Source of the DNA: Ascarosepion bandense
Lineage: Eukaryota; Mollusca; Cephalopoda; Sepiida; Sepiidae
Assembly (NCBI GenBank): GCA_037127315.1
Contig: JBBBDQ010001456.1
Span: 227,001-291,000, forward strand
Direction: 5' to 3'
Length of the DNA stretch: 64,000 nucleotides
The notes beneath the pieces were generated by a model, which did no database searches, was not told the origin of the DNA, and saw only the letters and a program-made list of their open reading frames with translations. The stretch's first letter is position 1. Every line of letters begins with the position of its first letter. The translations under genes and the position numbers were made by a program. Positions 34,030 to 45,310 of this stretch are shown here, piece by piece.

Positions 34030-36780
34030 TGTGCAGGGGGTTACATAAGAGGTGAAAAAGAGGAACAACTTATGGGGGTGTCAAAGAATGGGTAAGGGAA
34101 GGATGAGAACACTGGTGTGAAGAGGGCTGCATGAGAGTAGAGTGGAAAGGAAGAAGATGATACAAGGGTTGTCAGGGAACGAATGCAAGTCAAGGAGATA
34201 AGAGATGGCAATTGACATTGCATTTAAATTCTTAGGAATTGTAGCTGCATGAGAGTAGAGTGGAAAGGAAGAAGATGATACAAGGGTTGTCAGGGAACGA
34301 ATGCAAGTCAAGGAGATAAGAGATGGCAATTGACATTGCATTTAAATTCTTAGGAATTGTAGCTGTCAGGGAAGTAAGTATACAGAAAGGAATTCCACAG
34401 ACAGGAAATGCAAGCAAAGAAGCTGATAGAGTAGAAGTTACAGTTACATTTGATCAGTTTCACTGTAAAAGGGTGGGACCTAGTTGCTAGTCTAGTAGCT
34501 TGAGTAAATTCATGAAGAGGGGCAACAGGGAGCTAAGCTCATTGGAACAGAAGCCATGAAAGTATTTGTAGAAGAGACAGAGAGAAACCACATTATGTTG
34601 GTGAGAAAGTGACTGGAGTTGAGCCACCAGGTTGGGATCAATTACATTGCAGATTCTCTGTTGAAATTTGTCAAGAACTCTGCGATGAATAGCAGGGGCA
34701 CCTGTCCAGATGTGATGGCAGTATTCAATGCATGGGCAGATGATAGATTTATATATGTGCAAGATGGATTCAGGTGAGAAAAACTTCTTGGCTCTACATA
34801 GTGACTCATCTTCTTAGCAGCAGATTTAGCTATGGATTCAATGTAGTCATTTCACTTGAGGTCGGCTGACAGTTAGGTTGAGGGGGTGCAGTGTTTTACT
34901 TTTAGGGAGACTAGCTTGATCCATACTGATGGCAGGGGAGGTAAGAGCAGTTGTCTATGGTGGTTAAAGGATAGCAGTTTCATTTTGGAAGCATTAAAAT
35001 TTACGAGCCATTTCTTACCCCAGACAACCACAGAGTGGAGGTCTTTTCAAGATCAGCAGCAAAGTTTACTTTGTCAGCCTCAGCAGATTTCTTATTGAGG
35101 TGGGGTTGTTAGATCAAGAAGATCAGAAAAGGCATAGAACCTAGAATAAAGCCTTGAGGGACACCCGCAGACATATAGTAGTATCTGGAAGCATGCTCAA
35201 TTCAATTACGCAATTTGAAAGGAACAACTGGATTAGGTCAAACAAGCATCCAGTTATATCTTAGCCCTGTAGCTTGCATAGAAGGCCAGCATGCCAGACT
35301 CTGTCACATTCTTTGGAGATATCTAGTGCAACAGCTCAAGCTTCACTGTTCTTATTGAGAGCCTGGTATATATACTCTGTGATGGCCGTTAACATATTAA
35401 CAGTAGATCTAGGAAAGTGGAAATCATACTGTTTATTGGAGAAGAGGCTGTGGGCTGTGAGATGTTGAACCACTTCAGCATTGATAATAGCCTCGAACAC
35501 TTTGCCAAAAATTGGTAGGAGGCTGATAGGGTGATAATTAGAAGGGTTTGAGGGCTCTCCAGTGTTCTTAAATACAGGCACCACAGAGAAAAACTTCCAG
35601 CAGGCAGGGAAGCAAGAAGCAGAGAGGAAGTAGTTATAGAGTTTGGAGAGACCAAAGGAGAGTTCAGGGGCACATTACTTCAGGACAATGGTTGGGATTC
35701 CATCACCTTCACTTACCTTATGGGGGTCAAGCTTTTAAATTATGTTAGAGACTAGCGAGGAGGTAATGGGAATATCACTCAGTTGAAGCCTCAGTTCTAG
35801 GTGGGAAGTCAGGTGTGGATACTCAAACAAGTCAAATGTAGAGTCCGTAGAGAATCTGTGAACAAAGCATTAAGCCTTGTTCACTGAAGATGTGAGTACT
35901 TCAAATTCATTGATTAAAGTAGGGAATGAGGATTTTCTGTTATTTAAGACATTTTTACAGAGCTGCCAGTAGTTTTAGAGCCAAACTTGTGGGAAGCTAT
36001 ATGCTATTTGATTCTTTCAGCAAACAACAGCTTAGCACCATTTAGAATCCTCTCACACCGATTATGAACTAAGGCAAAAAGGCACCTATTATGGTCAGAT
36101 GCCTGGCTTCAATAAAGCTGGAAGAAGTGATTTCTGTGGGCAATAGCGGCTGAGCAAGCAAGGGAGAAACAGGAGGATGAATGGGTTTAAGTTGTAACTT
36201 CCTGGCTGGGATGAAAGCATCAATGCCAGCTTTCACCCAAGAAGAGACTTCGGATGCAGTCTTCAACAGGAATACTAAAATCTTTGTTCTACGTGACATC
36301 ACACAGGAAATGGCGGAATGACTCCCAGTCTGCTCTTTGGTAGCATTAAAATATTCTGCTGGTCGGGGGTTCCTGTGGGGAGGGGATGTGGAAGAAAATA
36401 TTAATGGAAACCACAGCATGATCAGAGTTACCAAGAGTGCGAAGCTGCATAATATGGCAAGAGTCAGGGATAGAAGTGAAACAGAACTAGCAATGAGTCA
36501 GTGTCATTAGTGCTATTAAAGAAACACATGGGGAAATCAACTACTTGCATAAGGGATTGAGTGATTGAAAAGTTCATGTTATGAACACCAGCAAGATCTG
36601 TGACAGTTTTCCAGCCACTTAGCGTGATGGGCATTGAAGTCTCCAAACACAAATATACAGGTGAATGGACAAGAGGAAATGGGCTTATCTATATTTTTAG
36701 AAATGCTGTCAAATGGAACAGTCAGGAGATGATGGGGAGAAAAGATAGCTAACCAAGCTTAGTAGAGAGAGACTGAATGA
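34030..36780 (-). mobile_element. LINE family A, longest copy
   Basis: Minus-strand order: endonuclease motif FGDFNAHHAKWL near 36640, then NFSITQSLMQVVDFP (36464-36652 frame) and LGNSDHAVVS-like codons near 36430. Next comes SEVSSWVKAGIDAFIPARK (36069-36434), then RT motifs NYHPISLLPIFGKVFEAIIN and an RST landmark (35584-35336). FDKVWH-like codons, a KLLSFNHHR tail, SIICPCIEYCHHIWTGAP (34762-34487) and CQLPSLISL (34223) follow. This is the endonuclease-RT architecture of a jockey/CR1-like LINE. It has many stops and frameshifts and a 118-bp tandem duplication near the 3' end. Related fragments lie at 3335, 7563, 39213 and 62750. Confidence 0.85.
34126..34361 (-). repeat. 118-bp tandem duplication in the LINE 3' part
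   Basis: 34126-34243 is repeated, apparently without mismatch, at 34244-34361 (both start GCTGCATGAGAGTAGAGTGG). The period, 118, is not divisible by 3, so it shifts frame. Perfect identity in an otherwise decayed element suggests a recent event, or an assembly artefact. Confidence 0.92.
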
Positions 36781-37566
36781 GGATTCTACTGTGACTGTTT
36801 CCACTCCAAGTTTTTCATTCATTTTTTATAAAATGATTTTCAGATTCACCACCATTGTCACTGAAAATTTTTTGTATAACTCCAATGGCTATCTAGATTT
36901 TAAATATTTGGCTAACTACCACTTTTTTCTTTGTGCTTTGAATTTGATACAGGCAGCAGAATACCTAGTTGCAGAATTAATTACATGAAGTATCCACATT
37001 TTTCCATCTTGAATTTCCTTCAAAATTGTCCATTTTGTTTGAAACTTTAATGTTATATGATCACTTTATATTTTAAATAAAAATGAAATTCACACTATTT
37101 TCAAAAAAATGTTGCATAATTTTATTGTGGGTTATCTCTAGTTTTATAGCATTGGTTTCATATTTTTATGAATTAACCCATTGCTGAAAAGTTATTTTTC
37201 ACCACCGAGTTTCTAGAAAAATCACCTTTTTCTCTGATTTACATTTATTCTTCTGCATAATATTTTATTTTTCCACTGGTGTTACTTTAGCATATGATAC
37301 TAAAATGCTAACGTGTTTCTCTGGCATGAGATGCACTTTTTTTTTTCTATTTATGCTTCTTGCATCATATACAAGTTTTGGCTTAGAAATGAATAACATT
37401 TGTTGTCTTTTGATGTTATCTAAATTAAAACCTGTTGTGGTTGACATGTGAGATGTTATAAGATAATCTCATTTTGGTTAATACATATTCATTGTCAGAG
37501 ATTTAAAAGAAAAAAGATAAATGAAAGTATCTGTCAGTTAATAAAGTATTTACACATTATATAATA
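36781..37566. other. No recognised feature
   Basis: AT-rich. A 60-codon minus-strand frame at 37265-37447 has no motif I can place. Confidence 0.4.
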
Positions 37567-37840
37567 GGGTAAGTCAAAAATTATCCATACTTAGGTCATA
37601 GCATATCTTTAGGTTTGTCACACTGTCTTTTGCTCATGTGTGCTTATAGTTGATATTATTGTGGTCACATGATCATGCCAGTTTTCTTGCTGCTGCACAT
37701 GTAAACAAGGATGCTCTTCTAGCAGTGTGCTCCAAGGAGTAACAAAGAGTATCAACTATAAGAACACATGAGCTGAAGGCAATGTGACAAGCCTAAAGAT
37801 ATGTTATGGCCAATGTGCACATAATTTTTTATTTATCCTC
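37567..37840. mobile_element. MITE with roughly 90-bp inverted ends
   Basis: The left end GGGTAAGTCAAAAATTATCC (37567) and the right end near 37840 are inverted copies. Internal parts also pair: ATATCTTTAGG-TTGTCACA and CTCATGTGT-CTTATAGTTGAT. The total is about 274 bp with no coding capacity. The ends resemble mariner-group termini. Pairing extends over about 90 bases per arm with a central non-pairing part. Confidence 0.75.
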
Positions 37841-38029
37841 AAAGTGAAAAAAAAGTAAGGAAATACTGGCTTTTCTTTTGTAATTAAAAAATATTAATTT
37901 GAGCTGAACATTTCTTTCTTAATGTTAAATAATCAGATCTATTCTCAGTCTATTGTTTTTGATGCCCAAATGTCAGTGGTCAATTTTGAAGTAGAGATGA
38001 TAGTGATAGATTGGGGATCCTGCTCATCA
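37841..38029. other. No recognised feature
   Basis: Short AT-rich spacer. Confidence 0.4.
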
Positions 38030-38880
38030 CTGGTGAAAATTTGAAGAATTCATCATTGGTGGTCACAATGTGAACAATATAAGATACACAGATGATACAG
38101 TGCTGATAGACACAGAAATGAAACTACAAGACCCCCTACAGAAGATAACTGAAGAAAGCAGAAAGAAAGGACTACAGATAAACTACAAGAAAACTGAATA
38201 CATACATTGTCATCAGCAAAATAAGGAGCTCAAAATGCCAACTACATGCAGTGGATACTAATATCAAGCAGGTACAGAAATTTAAATAACTGGAAAGTGT
38301 TCTAACAGAAGACAATGCAATACTGAGATCCAAATGTGAATCGGCATGGCCAAGGATACATTCCAGAAGCTAAGTAGAGTATCAAGAGACAGGAAAATTT
38401 CACTAGAAACAAAAAAAAAGAGTACTGGATTGTTATGTGATGTGATGTCTGTTCTTCAATATGGCAGTTAATGCTGGACAATCTCATCAAAGATGAAGGA
38501 AAGACTTCAAGCAACCAAAATGTGGTTCTGCAGAGAATGCTGAAGATACTATTGACCAAGCATAATGAGATTTTGGAGAGGATAGAAAGGAAAAAGAAAC
38601 TAATATTAAACATCAGGAAAAGATAGATAAAATTCTTGGGACATATAATGAGGAAGGAGGGCTTGACGAATGTGATACTCTCATGGCAGATAAAGGAAAA
38701 GAGACAGGGGAAAGCAGTGCGCAACATACTTGACAGGCTTGAAATAGTGAATGGCAGAGTGGGGTTTGGTTGGAGTAACAGGAGAAGGCATGCTAACAGC
38801 CGCTAGGGATAGGGAGATGTGAAGGGCCATGATTTCCTACGTCCTGAAAGGACATGGCACATAGAAAATGTGATCAAGTA
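38030..38880 (+). mobile_element. RTE-like LINE 3' half (family R, copy 3)
   Basis: The RT palm remnant NNIRYTDDTVLIDTE (38070 frame, with YTDD where YADD is usual) is followed by KGLQINYKKTEY, then degenerate KISLETKK, a VVLQRMLKIL-like stretch, ERKKKLILNI, FLGHIMRKEGL and a MIS/GHGT-like end near 38860. Order and motifs agree with a non-LTR RT through its C-terminus. It is the longest family R copy here, broken by several stops. Confidence 0.82.
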
Positions 38881-39211
38881 ATCACATATACATTCTGACC
38901 AAGAATCATATATAATAATAATAATAATACTGAGTGTAAAGGTACTGGAAAAAGCAAAGTAGAGTAAAAATAAGAGTTAAGAAAACTGGTTGAAAAAAAA
39001 ATGTATATCTAAATACAGAGAGATAAAGAAAGGTTGGAGATGAAAGAAAGACACATAGACAGACTTACTGTGAAGAGTCAATGTTTTAAATGTAGGTTGG
39101 GATGGAAAGATGAAAAGATTGAAATCTTTTTAAGGCTAGAGGAAGATAAATGAAAGGATAATGCAGAAAATATTTGTGCATTCTTTTGACATATGAAACT
39201 TAAAATTTAGA

Positions 39212-39212
<1 letters not shown>
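38881..39212. other. No recognised feature
   Basis: Purine-rich AT-rich spacer with a short ATA repeat near 38912-38930. Confidence 0.4.
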
Positions 39213-39248
<36 letters not shown>

Positions 39249-40110
39249 TTTAACCACAAGCAAGGTGGAACTGCCACTTGTGTACAGTGGGTTACAGTGA
39301 GAAAAAAAAAATGAGTACAGGAAGTATTGAAGAAATGATAAAAGATGAACAAACAATTGGGGGAAAAAAAACTTGTCAGAGCTGTTACCATAAAATATTT
39401 GTAGAAAAGACAGAAGTCATGTCATGTTGGTGAGAAAGTTACTGAAGTTGAAATGCCAAGTCAGAACCAATTATATTGCAGATTCTTCTTTGGATTTTAT
39501 TGAGAACCTTGAGATGAATATCAGATTAGAGCCTTGAATACTTTGTTGAAAAGTGATAAGAGATTAATAAGGCAATAGCGGAGTCAGAGGGTTCACCATA
39601 GTTCTTAAAAACAGGAACTGCAGATGAGGACTTCCAACAAGCAGCAAGGCTATATTTGAACTGGCTCCAGTCTTCTCCAAACTCAAGACTGGAGCCAGTT
39701 CAGGGGCACATTTCTTTAGGATGATGACTGGCATTCCCTCATCTTTGCTTTATTTATAGAAGTTTAATTTAGAAATGATGTTTGAGACCAAAGACAGTTA
39801 TGCATATATCACTAATTTGAGCTTCTGTTCTAGGTAGAAAATTGGGTGTGGGTACTCCAGACGAGTGTGGAGTTGGAGAATTTAGAAGCAAAGCATTTAA
39901 CTGTGTCTGCTATAGATGTGAGGACTTCAAAGTGATTGAATGGAGGAAGAATTGAGGGTTTGCTTTTGTTCAGCACACCCTTGCAGAGCCATCAGTAATC
40001 TCTAGAGCCAAATTTGCGAGATGCCATATGTTGTTTCATTCTATCAGCAAACAATATTTTTGTTTCATTTCGGATACACTTGCCTTTATTATGAACAGAG
40101 GCAAAGAACA
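39213..40110 (-). mobile_element. LINE family A fragment (copy 4)
   Basis: Poly-T at 39213-39242 marks the poly-A tail. The LINE terminus follows (AAATCATTTAACCACAAGCAAGG on +). Sequence matching 34550-34690 and then 35470-36080 of the long copy follows, with the part between missing. It contains a perfect 17-bp-arm hairpin at 39658-39701. No open frame. Confidence 0.75.
39658..39701. repeat. Perfect hairpin in the LINE, 17-bp arms
   Basis: GAACTGGCTCCAGTCTT (39658-39674) and its complement (39685-39701) surround a 10-nt loop. The long LINE copy has no such inverted repeat at the matching place, so it arose after insertion. Confidence 0.9.
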
Positions 40111-40587
40111 TGAACAAAAAGAAAGCATTAGAAGGAGAAATGTCTCAATTACACATGCAAATTAATTTCTTGTGTAGAATGTGATATGTGCAGTAATACT
40201 AAATGCATGCTACTAACAAAAGGAGTTGCTGCTGTGTTTTTTATCATTCTCATAATAATGTTAATTACTGATGGCGTGTAATATATGGATAGCCATGGCC
40301 ATATCTAAAGTTTGTGTTTTTATCCTTGAACAAATGACAAATTTTTATTAAACATTGCCTCTGTTCAAGGAATAATTAAATTGTCTCTGACAATATTTAA
40401 CTATTAGTTTTTTCATTTATTCCTGGAATTGCATTCCTGTTGTTATTGTATATAGTAAGTATTTTTCATTTATTGTGGCACATTGCAATTCATTTTGATT
40501 CTTTATAGTAATTTTTGTTAATCTTTTTGAGTAAAGGAAGAATTTGTTATTTGTTACAGTTAGCAATGGTTTTCACTTAAGATATAG
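40111..40587. other. No recognised feature
   Basis: AT-rich non-coding sequence. Confidence 0.4.
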
Positions 40588-41329
40588 GTTGAATATCCTT
40601 TATCAAAAATCCCTGGGACGGGAAGTGCTTTAGTTTTCAGATATTTTCGGAATTCGGAATACAGACTATTTAATCTAGTATCTATAAAATGTGGCAGTTT
40701 GGTAATGGAACCCAGGCACAAACACAATAACACTTTACATTTTATAACACAGCTTATACATATACCTTGAAGGTAGTTTAACATATACCCTGAAATTAGT
40801 TTTATGCAAATTTAATAAATTTTGTGTATATACAGATTAAGGTAATGACACTAGTCGTGTAATGCTCACATGGATTTGTAAATTAACATTTCACATAAAA
40901 ATGTTTTGTACTTTCTATATGTGTACAAAAAAAACAAAAACATGATCACTACTTATAAAAATATATATATAAATGCAGCATCTTCTACATCAGGTGTGAA
41001 AAAGTGGAGAGAAAGAGTACGCCATTGATGACATCACTGTAAGTGTGAGAAGTAAAAAAAAAAAACTATGTATCTACCAATGATGCCATGTTTTGGTTAA
41101 AATGTTACAATACATACAGGTACAATATTTATATAAAAACAAAACATAGATTATGATTACAATTAAATGTAATGAATACTGAAAAAGCCAGCATTTTATT
41201 TGTAACGCTGCAATGCAGTAATCATGCTAAGTGTAGCCAAGTTGTTTTCTGAGATTTTTCATTTGTGGCAATTCATATTAACACCTGAAAAAACTCAATT
41301 TTAGAATTTCAGATAAAGGATACTCAACA
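40588..41329 (-). mobile_element. Pogo/Tigger-like DNA transposon remnant (copy 2)
   Basis: The left end GTTGAATATCCTTTATCAAAAATCCCTGGGACGGGAAGTGC is inverted at the right end (AATTTCAGATAAAGGATACTCAAC, 41306-41329). The left 200 bp match, in reverse complement, the right part of the element at 19015-19779, including the ACCCAGGCACAAACA/TGTTTGGGTT block. There is no transposase domain. It is about 740 bp, so non-autonomous. Confidence 0.7.
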
Positions 41330-42539
41330 TGTACTTGGTTTTACACTGTTAGTGTGTATTGAACACATATAATACAATTAATGCATATACATAAATAAAG
41401 TTAAGAGTTCATTCAAGGTTTTTAAAAATTAAGATTGTAGTAATCAGGAAAAACATCCCCTTGGTAGTTGATTCCACTGAGCAGTGGTTCACAGGAAGAA
41501 GCTATTTAAGTGAAACAAACTTCTCATCAAAACTTCCATTTACTATCAATTTACTTTGGTATTTGCTATTGTGCTGAGATTTATTCATCTTTTAATTCTA
41601 TTGCATTTACTTTACATATATATATTTTTTTTGTCTCATAATATCCCTTGTTACATTTGCAAGCTTATTTTCGTGAAGGTTCCTGCTATTGTCTGAAATT
41701 CTTTCCATATTCTAAAAGCATTGATGGAATGGTCCTTGCCTGATAGTTTATTAAGTGAATGATAATATATGTACATCACTTCTTTCTACTTCACATGTAT
41801 TAACTTTTTCTTCTTGGTGTTATTGATATAGGTAATATTAAAATTTGGAGGGCTCAACTTAGAAATGTTCTTGTTCAAGTGACCATCTTAACTATTTGAG
41901 CAGGTGGAGAGAAAAGGCTCTTGATGACTGATTTTTGTTTGTTTGACATTCTTAATCCTAATTATATTTTATTATTATTGCCAAGATGTATTTCAGTTGA
42001 GATACTTTCTCTAGACAAATTGTCATCCAACAAAGACTTGTCTACTCATTAAAACAAGTTGCACTAGTTTTTTTACTATTGCTCTGTATTTCTTTCATCC
42101 TTTCTTTAACTGTAATACAAGAAATAATATGCAATTATTGTTTTAGTTTCTTTAATAAAATTACTTAAAAAATTGAAATTAACATGAATGTTCTGAGTTT
42201 TTTTGTGTACATATGGCTATGAATTCTTGCGACATTGGAGTTTAGAAAGAATTAATTTTAAATTTCAGTAGTGACAAAACCAAAGCTTTATTAAATAAAT
42301 TATATATGTATAATATGAATTTAAATATCTGTCAGATATAAGTAAAAGATTTACAGGTCTCTCTCTCTCTAGCTATCTATCTATCTATATATATATATAT
42401 AAATTACACACCTATAAAAATGGAGAGGATAATTCAAAAACTTTTGTCTAATTAATATAAAATATTAAATAGATAAAAACAGAGAGCTCAATGTATATTA
42501 TCCAGAGCAATATGAAATATAGAGAAGAAAACTCAACAC
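41330..42539. other. No recognised feature
   Basis: AT-rich DNA upstream of the SLC20A coding exons. Promoter and non-coding first exon(s) of that gene could lie here or further left, but I cannot point to them. A TC/TATC/TA microsatellite is at about 42361-42402. Confidence 0.4.
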
Positions 42540-43030
42540 ATAATTAAATGGTTATATATCCAGAGCTTATTTCGGCAGTTGTAAAAATTACAAACTGCTT
42601 TTTCAAACCTGCAAAATCAAATGTTACATTTAACTCAGAATATTCAAACTATTTTACACATTGGAAATAAGGTTAGGTAAAGGGTAGAGGTTTATACAAT
42701 TAAATATTGGAGTAACAGATACTGGAAATGTCACAAAAATAAAGAACACATACACCAAATCACACATGTACAAAAAAATTGGAGGAAAAAAATATTCAAG
42801 AACAAACAAGAAAATAGATATAATCATGCATAAAATAAACACACAAACATATAATTATAAGAAGCCATATATATATGCACAATAATATACACACAATAAT
42901 AAGACAAAACTAAAAATAACCAAAGGAATACAAATAAAATTGTAAAAGGAAAGAAAGAAAAAAGGTCTCTCTCTTCATCTATCTCTTTCTTCCTTCCCTC
43001 CCTCTCTCTCTCTCTCTCTTCACATATATA
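42540..43030. repeat. Repeat X, copy 1 (upstream of SLC20A exon)
   Basis: The part 42690-43020 (GGAGTAACAGATACTGGAAATGTCAC, then a CACAATAATA, AATAACCAA and AAAGGTCTCTCTCT series) recurs in the same orientation at 44676-44984, inside the first intron shown. At 42550-42600 a strong hairpin (GCAGTTTGTAA with TTACAAACTGC) sits beside a CGAAA-like minus-strand box. Type of element unknown. Confidence 0.75.
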
Positions 43031-43060
43031 TAATAGGCAAAAATTGCTAGTCCACTATAT

Positions 43061-43091
43061 TACCTGGGTTTCCATTGTTAGGTATCTTAAG
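43061..43091 (-). ncRNA. Hammerhead-like motif (family h, left half)
   Basis: On the minus strand, CUUAAGA (43091-43085; one change from CUGANGA) is followed by a damaged stem II, then GAAA at 43072-43069. Stem III is ACC/GGU (43069-43067 with 43064-43062) around a 2-nt loop, and H17 is A43061. The G5-to-U change should abolish cleavage. Confidence 0.5.
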
Positions 43092-43098
43092 GTACTAC

Positions 43099-43129
43099 CT
43101 GAAGATACCTAATGGTAGAAACTCAGGTA
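43099..43129 (+). ncRNA. Hammerhead-like motif (family h, right half)
   Basis: CUGAAGA lies at 43099-43105, fitting the CUGANGA core. A perfect 4-bp stem II (UACC 43106-43109, GGUA 43114-43117) has loop UAAU. GAAA is at 43118-43121. Stem III is A121-U128 and C122-G127 with a U-G pair above, and H17 is A43129. All core boxes are intact. Stem I next to the core is not obvious, which is the main doubt. Confidence 0.65.
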
Positions 43130-43599
43130 ATATAGCAGACTAGAAATTTTTGCCCATTGTATACTTTGCTTTGTATTTTCTTTGATTTATGTATTGAGCA
43201 CTTTTTGCTGCTACCTTGAAGTGGCCAGTTTGTGTCATACTTCTTTTTTCTTGTATGTGTATGTGTGTGTAATCTCACTTCATTTAAATTTAAGTAGCTT
43301 TAATGTCAATTTCATTGCAATCATAAATCATAATATTAGACAAGAGTTACTTGAAAAGGTTTGGGGCAAGAGAATCCAACACAATCAGTTGATAAACCTG
43401 TATGGAATAAGAATTAGTATTTATGTAGTAAAGATTCAAAGAAAATATGAACACAACAAACAATTCCATTAATATATAAAAGCCTAAATAACAAAACAAA
43501 ATAAAAAAAATAATCATGTTATGGAGAATTCATATTTGTTGTTTATTTCAGTGTATCCACAATGATCTGATTGAAAAAAAAATCATTTCTTTTTTTTAG

Positions 43600-43923
43600 G
43601 GAACAGGAAATTGTACACAGAAAGAGCTGGAGTCAAACACAAGTGAAGTTTCCCTGCTAAAGTATTTCCTTTTGAAAATTTACCTCATCCTTGAATCTTG
43701 AACGTCTTTTCACATTGCCATTCCTTTTTGAATATGGATGTTCCAGATGACTGGCTATGGATGATTGTTGTAGGTTTCATCATTGCCTTTGTGCTGGCTT
43801 TTGGAATTGGTGCCAATGATGTGGCCAATTCCTTTGGAACATCAGTTGGTGCAAAGGTACTGACCCTACGACAGGCTTGCTTCCTTGCCACTGTATTTGA
43901 AACACTTGGAGCTATTCTCTTAG
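43600..43923 (+). CDS. SLC20A: SLC20A phosphate transporter, first coding exon
   Basis: The start ATG is at 43734, and residues 1-63 plus the first base of codon 64 end at 43923 before GTGAGT. The 5' part 43600-43733 is untranslated and likely begins at an acceptor (TTTTTTTAG, 43592-43599), implying an upstream non-coding exon. The protein opens [20 protein letters not shown], a first membrane helix, then [11 protein letters not shown] (residues 26-36), the signature of PiT/SLC20 sodium-dependent phosphate transporters. [20 protein letters not shown] follows. Asp29 and Glu56 align with PiT2 Asp28 and Glu55, which are important for transport. These proteins import phosphate with sodium at the plasma membrane. 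SLC20A1 versus SLC20A2 cannot be decided from this part. Confidence 0.95.
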
Positions 43924-44675
43924 GTGAGTCATTTTTCACATTTTTTCATTGTCTATCATTACATGTTGTATCACAGAGGATCAAATTTTTACATAAGTTA
44001 ATTTGACTTCATAAATAAAAATTCTTTAAAACTGGTAAGTATATTTTCACATATTTCTTTAGTTTATCAGGTTGTACTAAATTTTAACACTAAATAAATG
44101 TTTTTTAAAAGTTTGACAAATTTTTAAAAGGTATCTTTTTAATATTGTTAATTATGCAATATCTTACAAGAAAATTAATCACTAAAAATCTATTTTTAAA
44201 GTTTACTTACATTTACCTCAGAAAATTGTGTGCATGATTGTAAAATCACAAGTTTTGATTTAAAATAAGAAATGAGAAGACTGCAATGATAAAATATATA
44301 AATAAGTTTTTCATTTTAAAGTGAAAAAAGTAAAAAAGTACATATCAGAATAGATTCATAAGCATTATCCATTTAACCCATTGAAGTTAGCATGGCATTC
44401 ATCACTGAAAAGAATTGTTGAAAAATTTTTTGTTTATTCTATTACCAATTTTCCTTAATTTGATGGTATCTTTTTAATGATTTGTCTCATGGTTTTTGTA
44501 CTTTTCAAAATTTTAATGTCAAAATGGCTAAAATTTCCTAGCTTGACAAAGAGATTCTTTTTCAATAATATCTCACTTGATATGGGACACAGAGAGATAC
44601 AGATTGGTGAGATAACCTCATCAAATTGATACAGAGGGATACAGATTAGTGATTACCTCACCAATCTGTATACAG
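43924..44675. other. SLC20A intron, proximal part
   Basis: Intronic AT-rich sequence after the donor GTGAGT. A hairpin-forming pair (TACAGATTGGTGAGAT near 44598 and ATTACCTCACCAATCTGTA near 44652) lies just before repeat X copy 2. Confidence 0.6.
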
Positions 44676-44915
44676 TTAAACATTAGAGCAACAGATACCG
44701 GAAATGTCACAAAAATTAAGAACATGCACAAAAAATCTTTAAGGAAAAAACTATACAAGAACAATCAAGAGAATATATATAATATACACAAAATAAGCAC
44801 ACACAAATATAATTATAAGAGGCCACATATGCACACAATAATAGCACAAAACTAGAAATAACCAAGCTAAAGAAGAAATACAAATATAATTGTAAAAAGA
44901 AAGAAAGAATAAAAG

Positions 44916-44984
<69 letters not shown>
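44676..44984. repeat. Repeat X, copy 2, with TC/TA microsatellite
   Basis: Direct-repeat partner of 42690-43020 with many small differences (GAGCAACAGATACCGGAAATGTCAC...). It ends in (TC)n at about 44919-44947 and (TA)n to 44983. The two copies bracket the first SLC20A coding exon. Confidence 0.75.
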
Positions 44985-44986
<2 letters not shown>

Positions 44987-45310
44987 ATCTTGTGTCTATG
45001 GCATGACTTGGAGTTTTATGCATTATGCAATCATCAGCTGCATATTTCAAACTGACAGTTTAATAGATTTGAATTTCATTTCACTCGATGTTCATGGGAA
45101 TTAAATCTTATAAAGTTAAGTTAGTGCCTTCTTAATAACAAAATTAAAAATTTGAATATTCTATGGTTAAAAGTAGATAAAAATTTAAATTTAAAATGTA
45201 AAATTAAAATAAAAATAATAAAATGCAGGGAGAAGAAATCAAAGGGGCGTAAATCATAAGTCTTAAAATTTAGACATTCAAAACGTAGACGTAGAATAAT
45301 ATGTATATTT
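44985..45310 (-). mobile_element. Family d repeat (SLC20A intron copy)
   Basis: Matches the arms and inner AT-rich part of the foldback at 26580-27365: CTGATGATTGCATAATGCAT, the AATAGATTTGAATTTCA stretch, and GGGAGAAGAAATCAAAGGGGCG. Here it is a single copy rather than an inverted pair. It contains the hammerhead-like motif at 45005-45037. Confidence 0.75.
45005..45037 (-). ncRNA. Hammerhead-like motif (family d, best copy)
   Basis: On the minus strand, CUGAUGA is at 45037-45031. Stem II is UGCA-UAA-UGCA, flanked by a U-U pair rather than the usual G-C. AAAA replaces GAAA at 45017-45014. Stem III is ACU/AGU (45014-45012 with 45008-45006) around CCA, and H17 is C45005. Other copies keep GAAA, so the loss of G12 is local. 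Confidence 0.5.

Larger units (their letters stand above)
43031..43160. mobile_element. Foldback with two hammerhead-like motifs (family h)
   Basis: Left and right halves are inverted copies: AATAGGCAAAAATTGCTAGTC... against ...GACTAGAAATTTTTGCCCATT. The centre is close to 43094. Each half carries a full hammerhead-like order of boxes. The whole element is only about 130 bp, the most compact of the families here, and ends about 440 bp before the first SLC20A coding exon. Confidence 0.82.

Noticed and set aside
37265..37447. Minus-strand 60-codon frame as a piggyBac-like transposase piece
   Set aside because: A loose resemblance only. No catalytic Asp context, terminal repeats or TTAA sites were found.
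42540..42610. Possible hammerhead on the minus strand beside a GCAGTTTGTAA hairpin
   Set aside because: Stem II and CGAAA look right, but the first box reads UUGAAAA with two core changes and stem III needs an arbitrary large loop.
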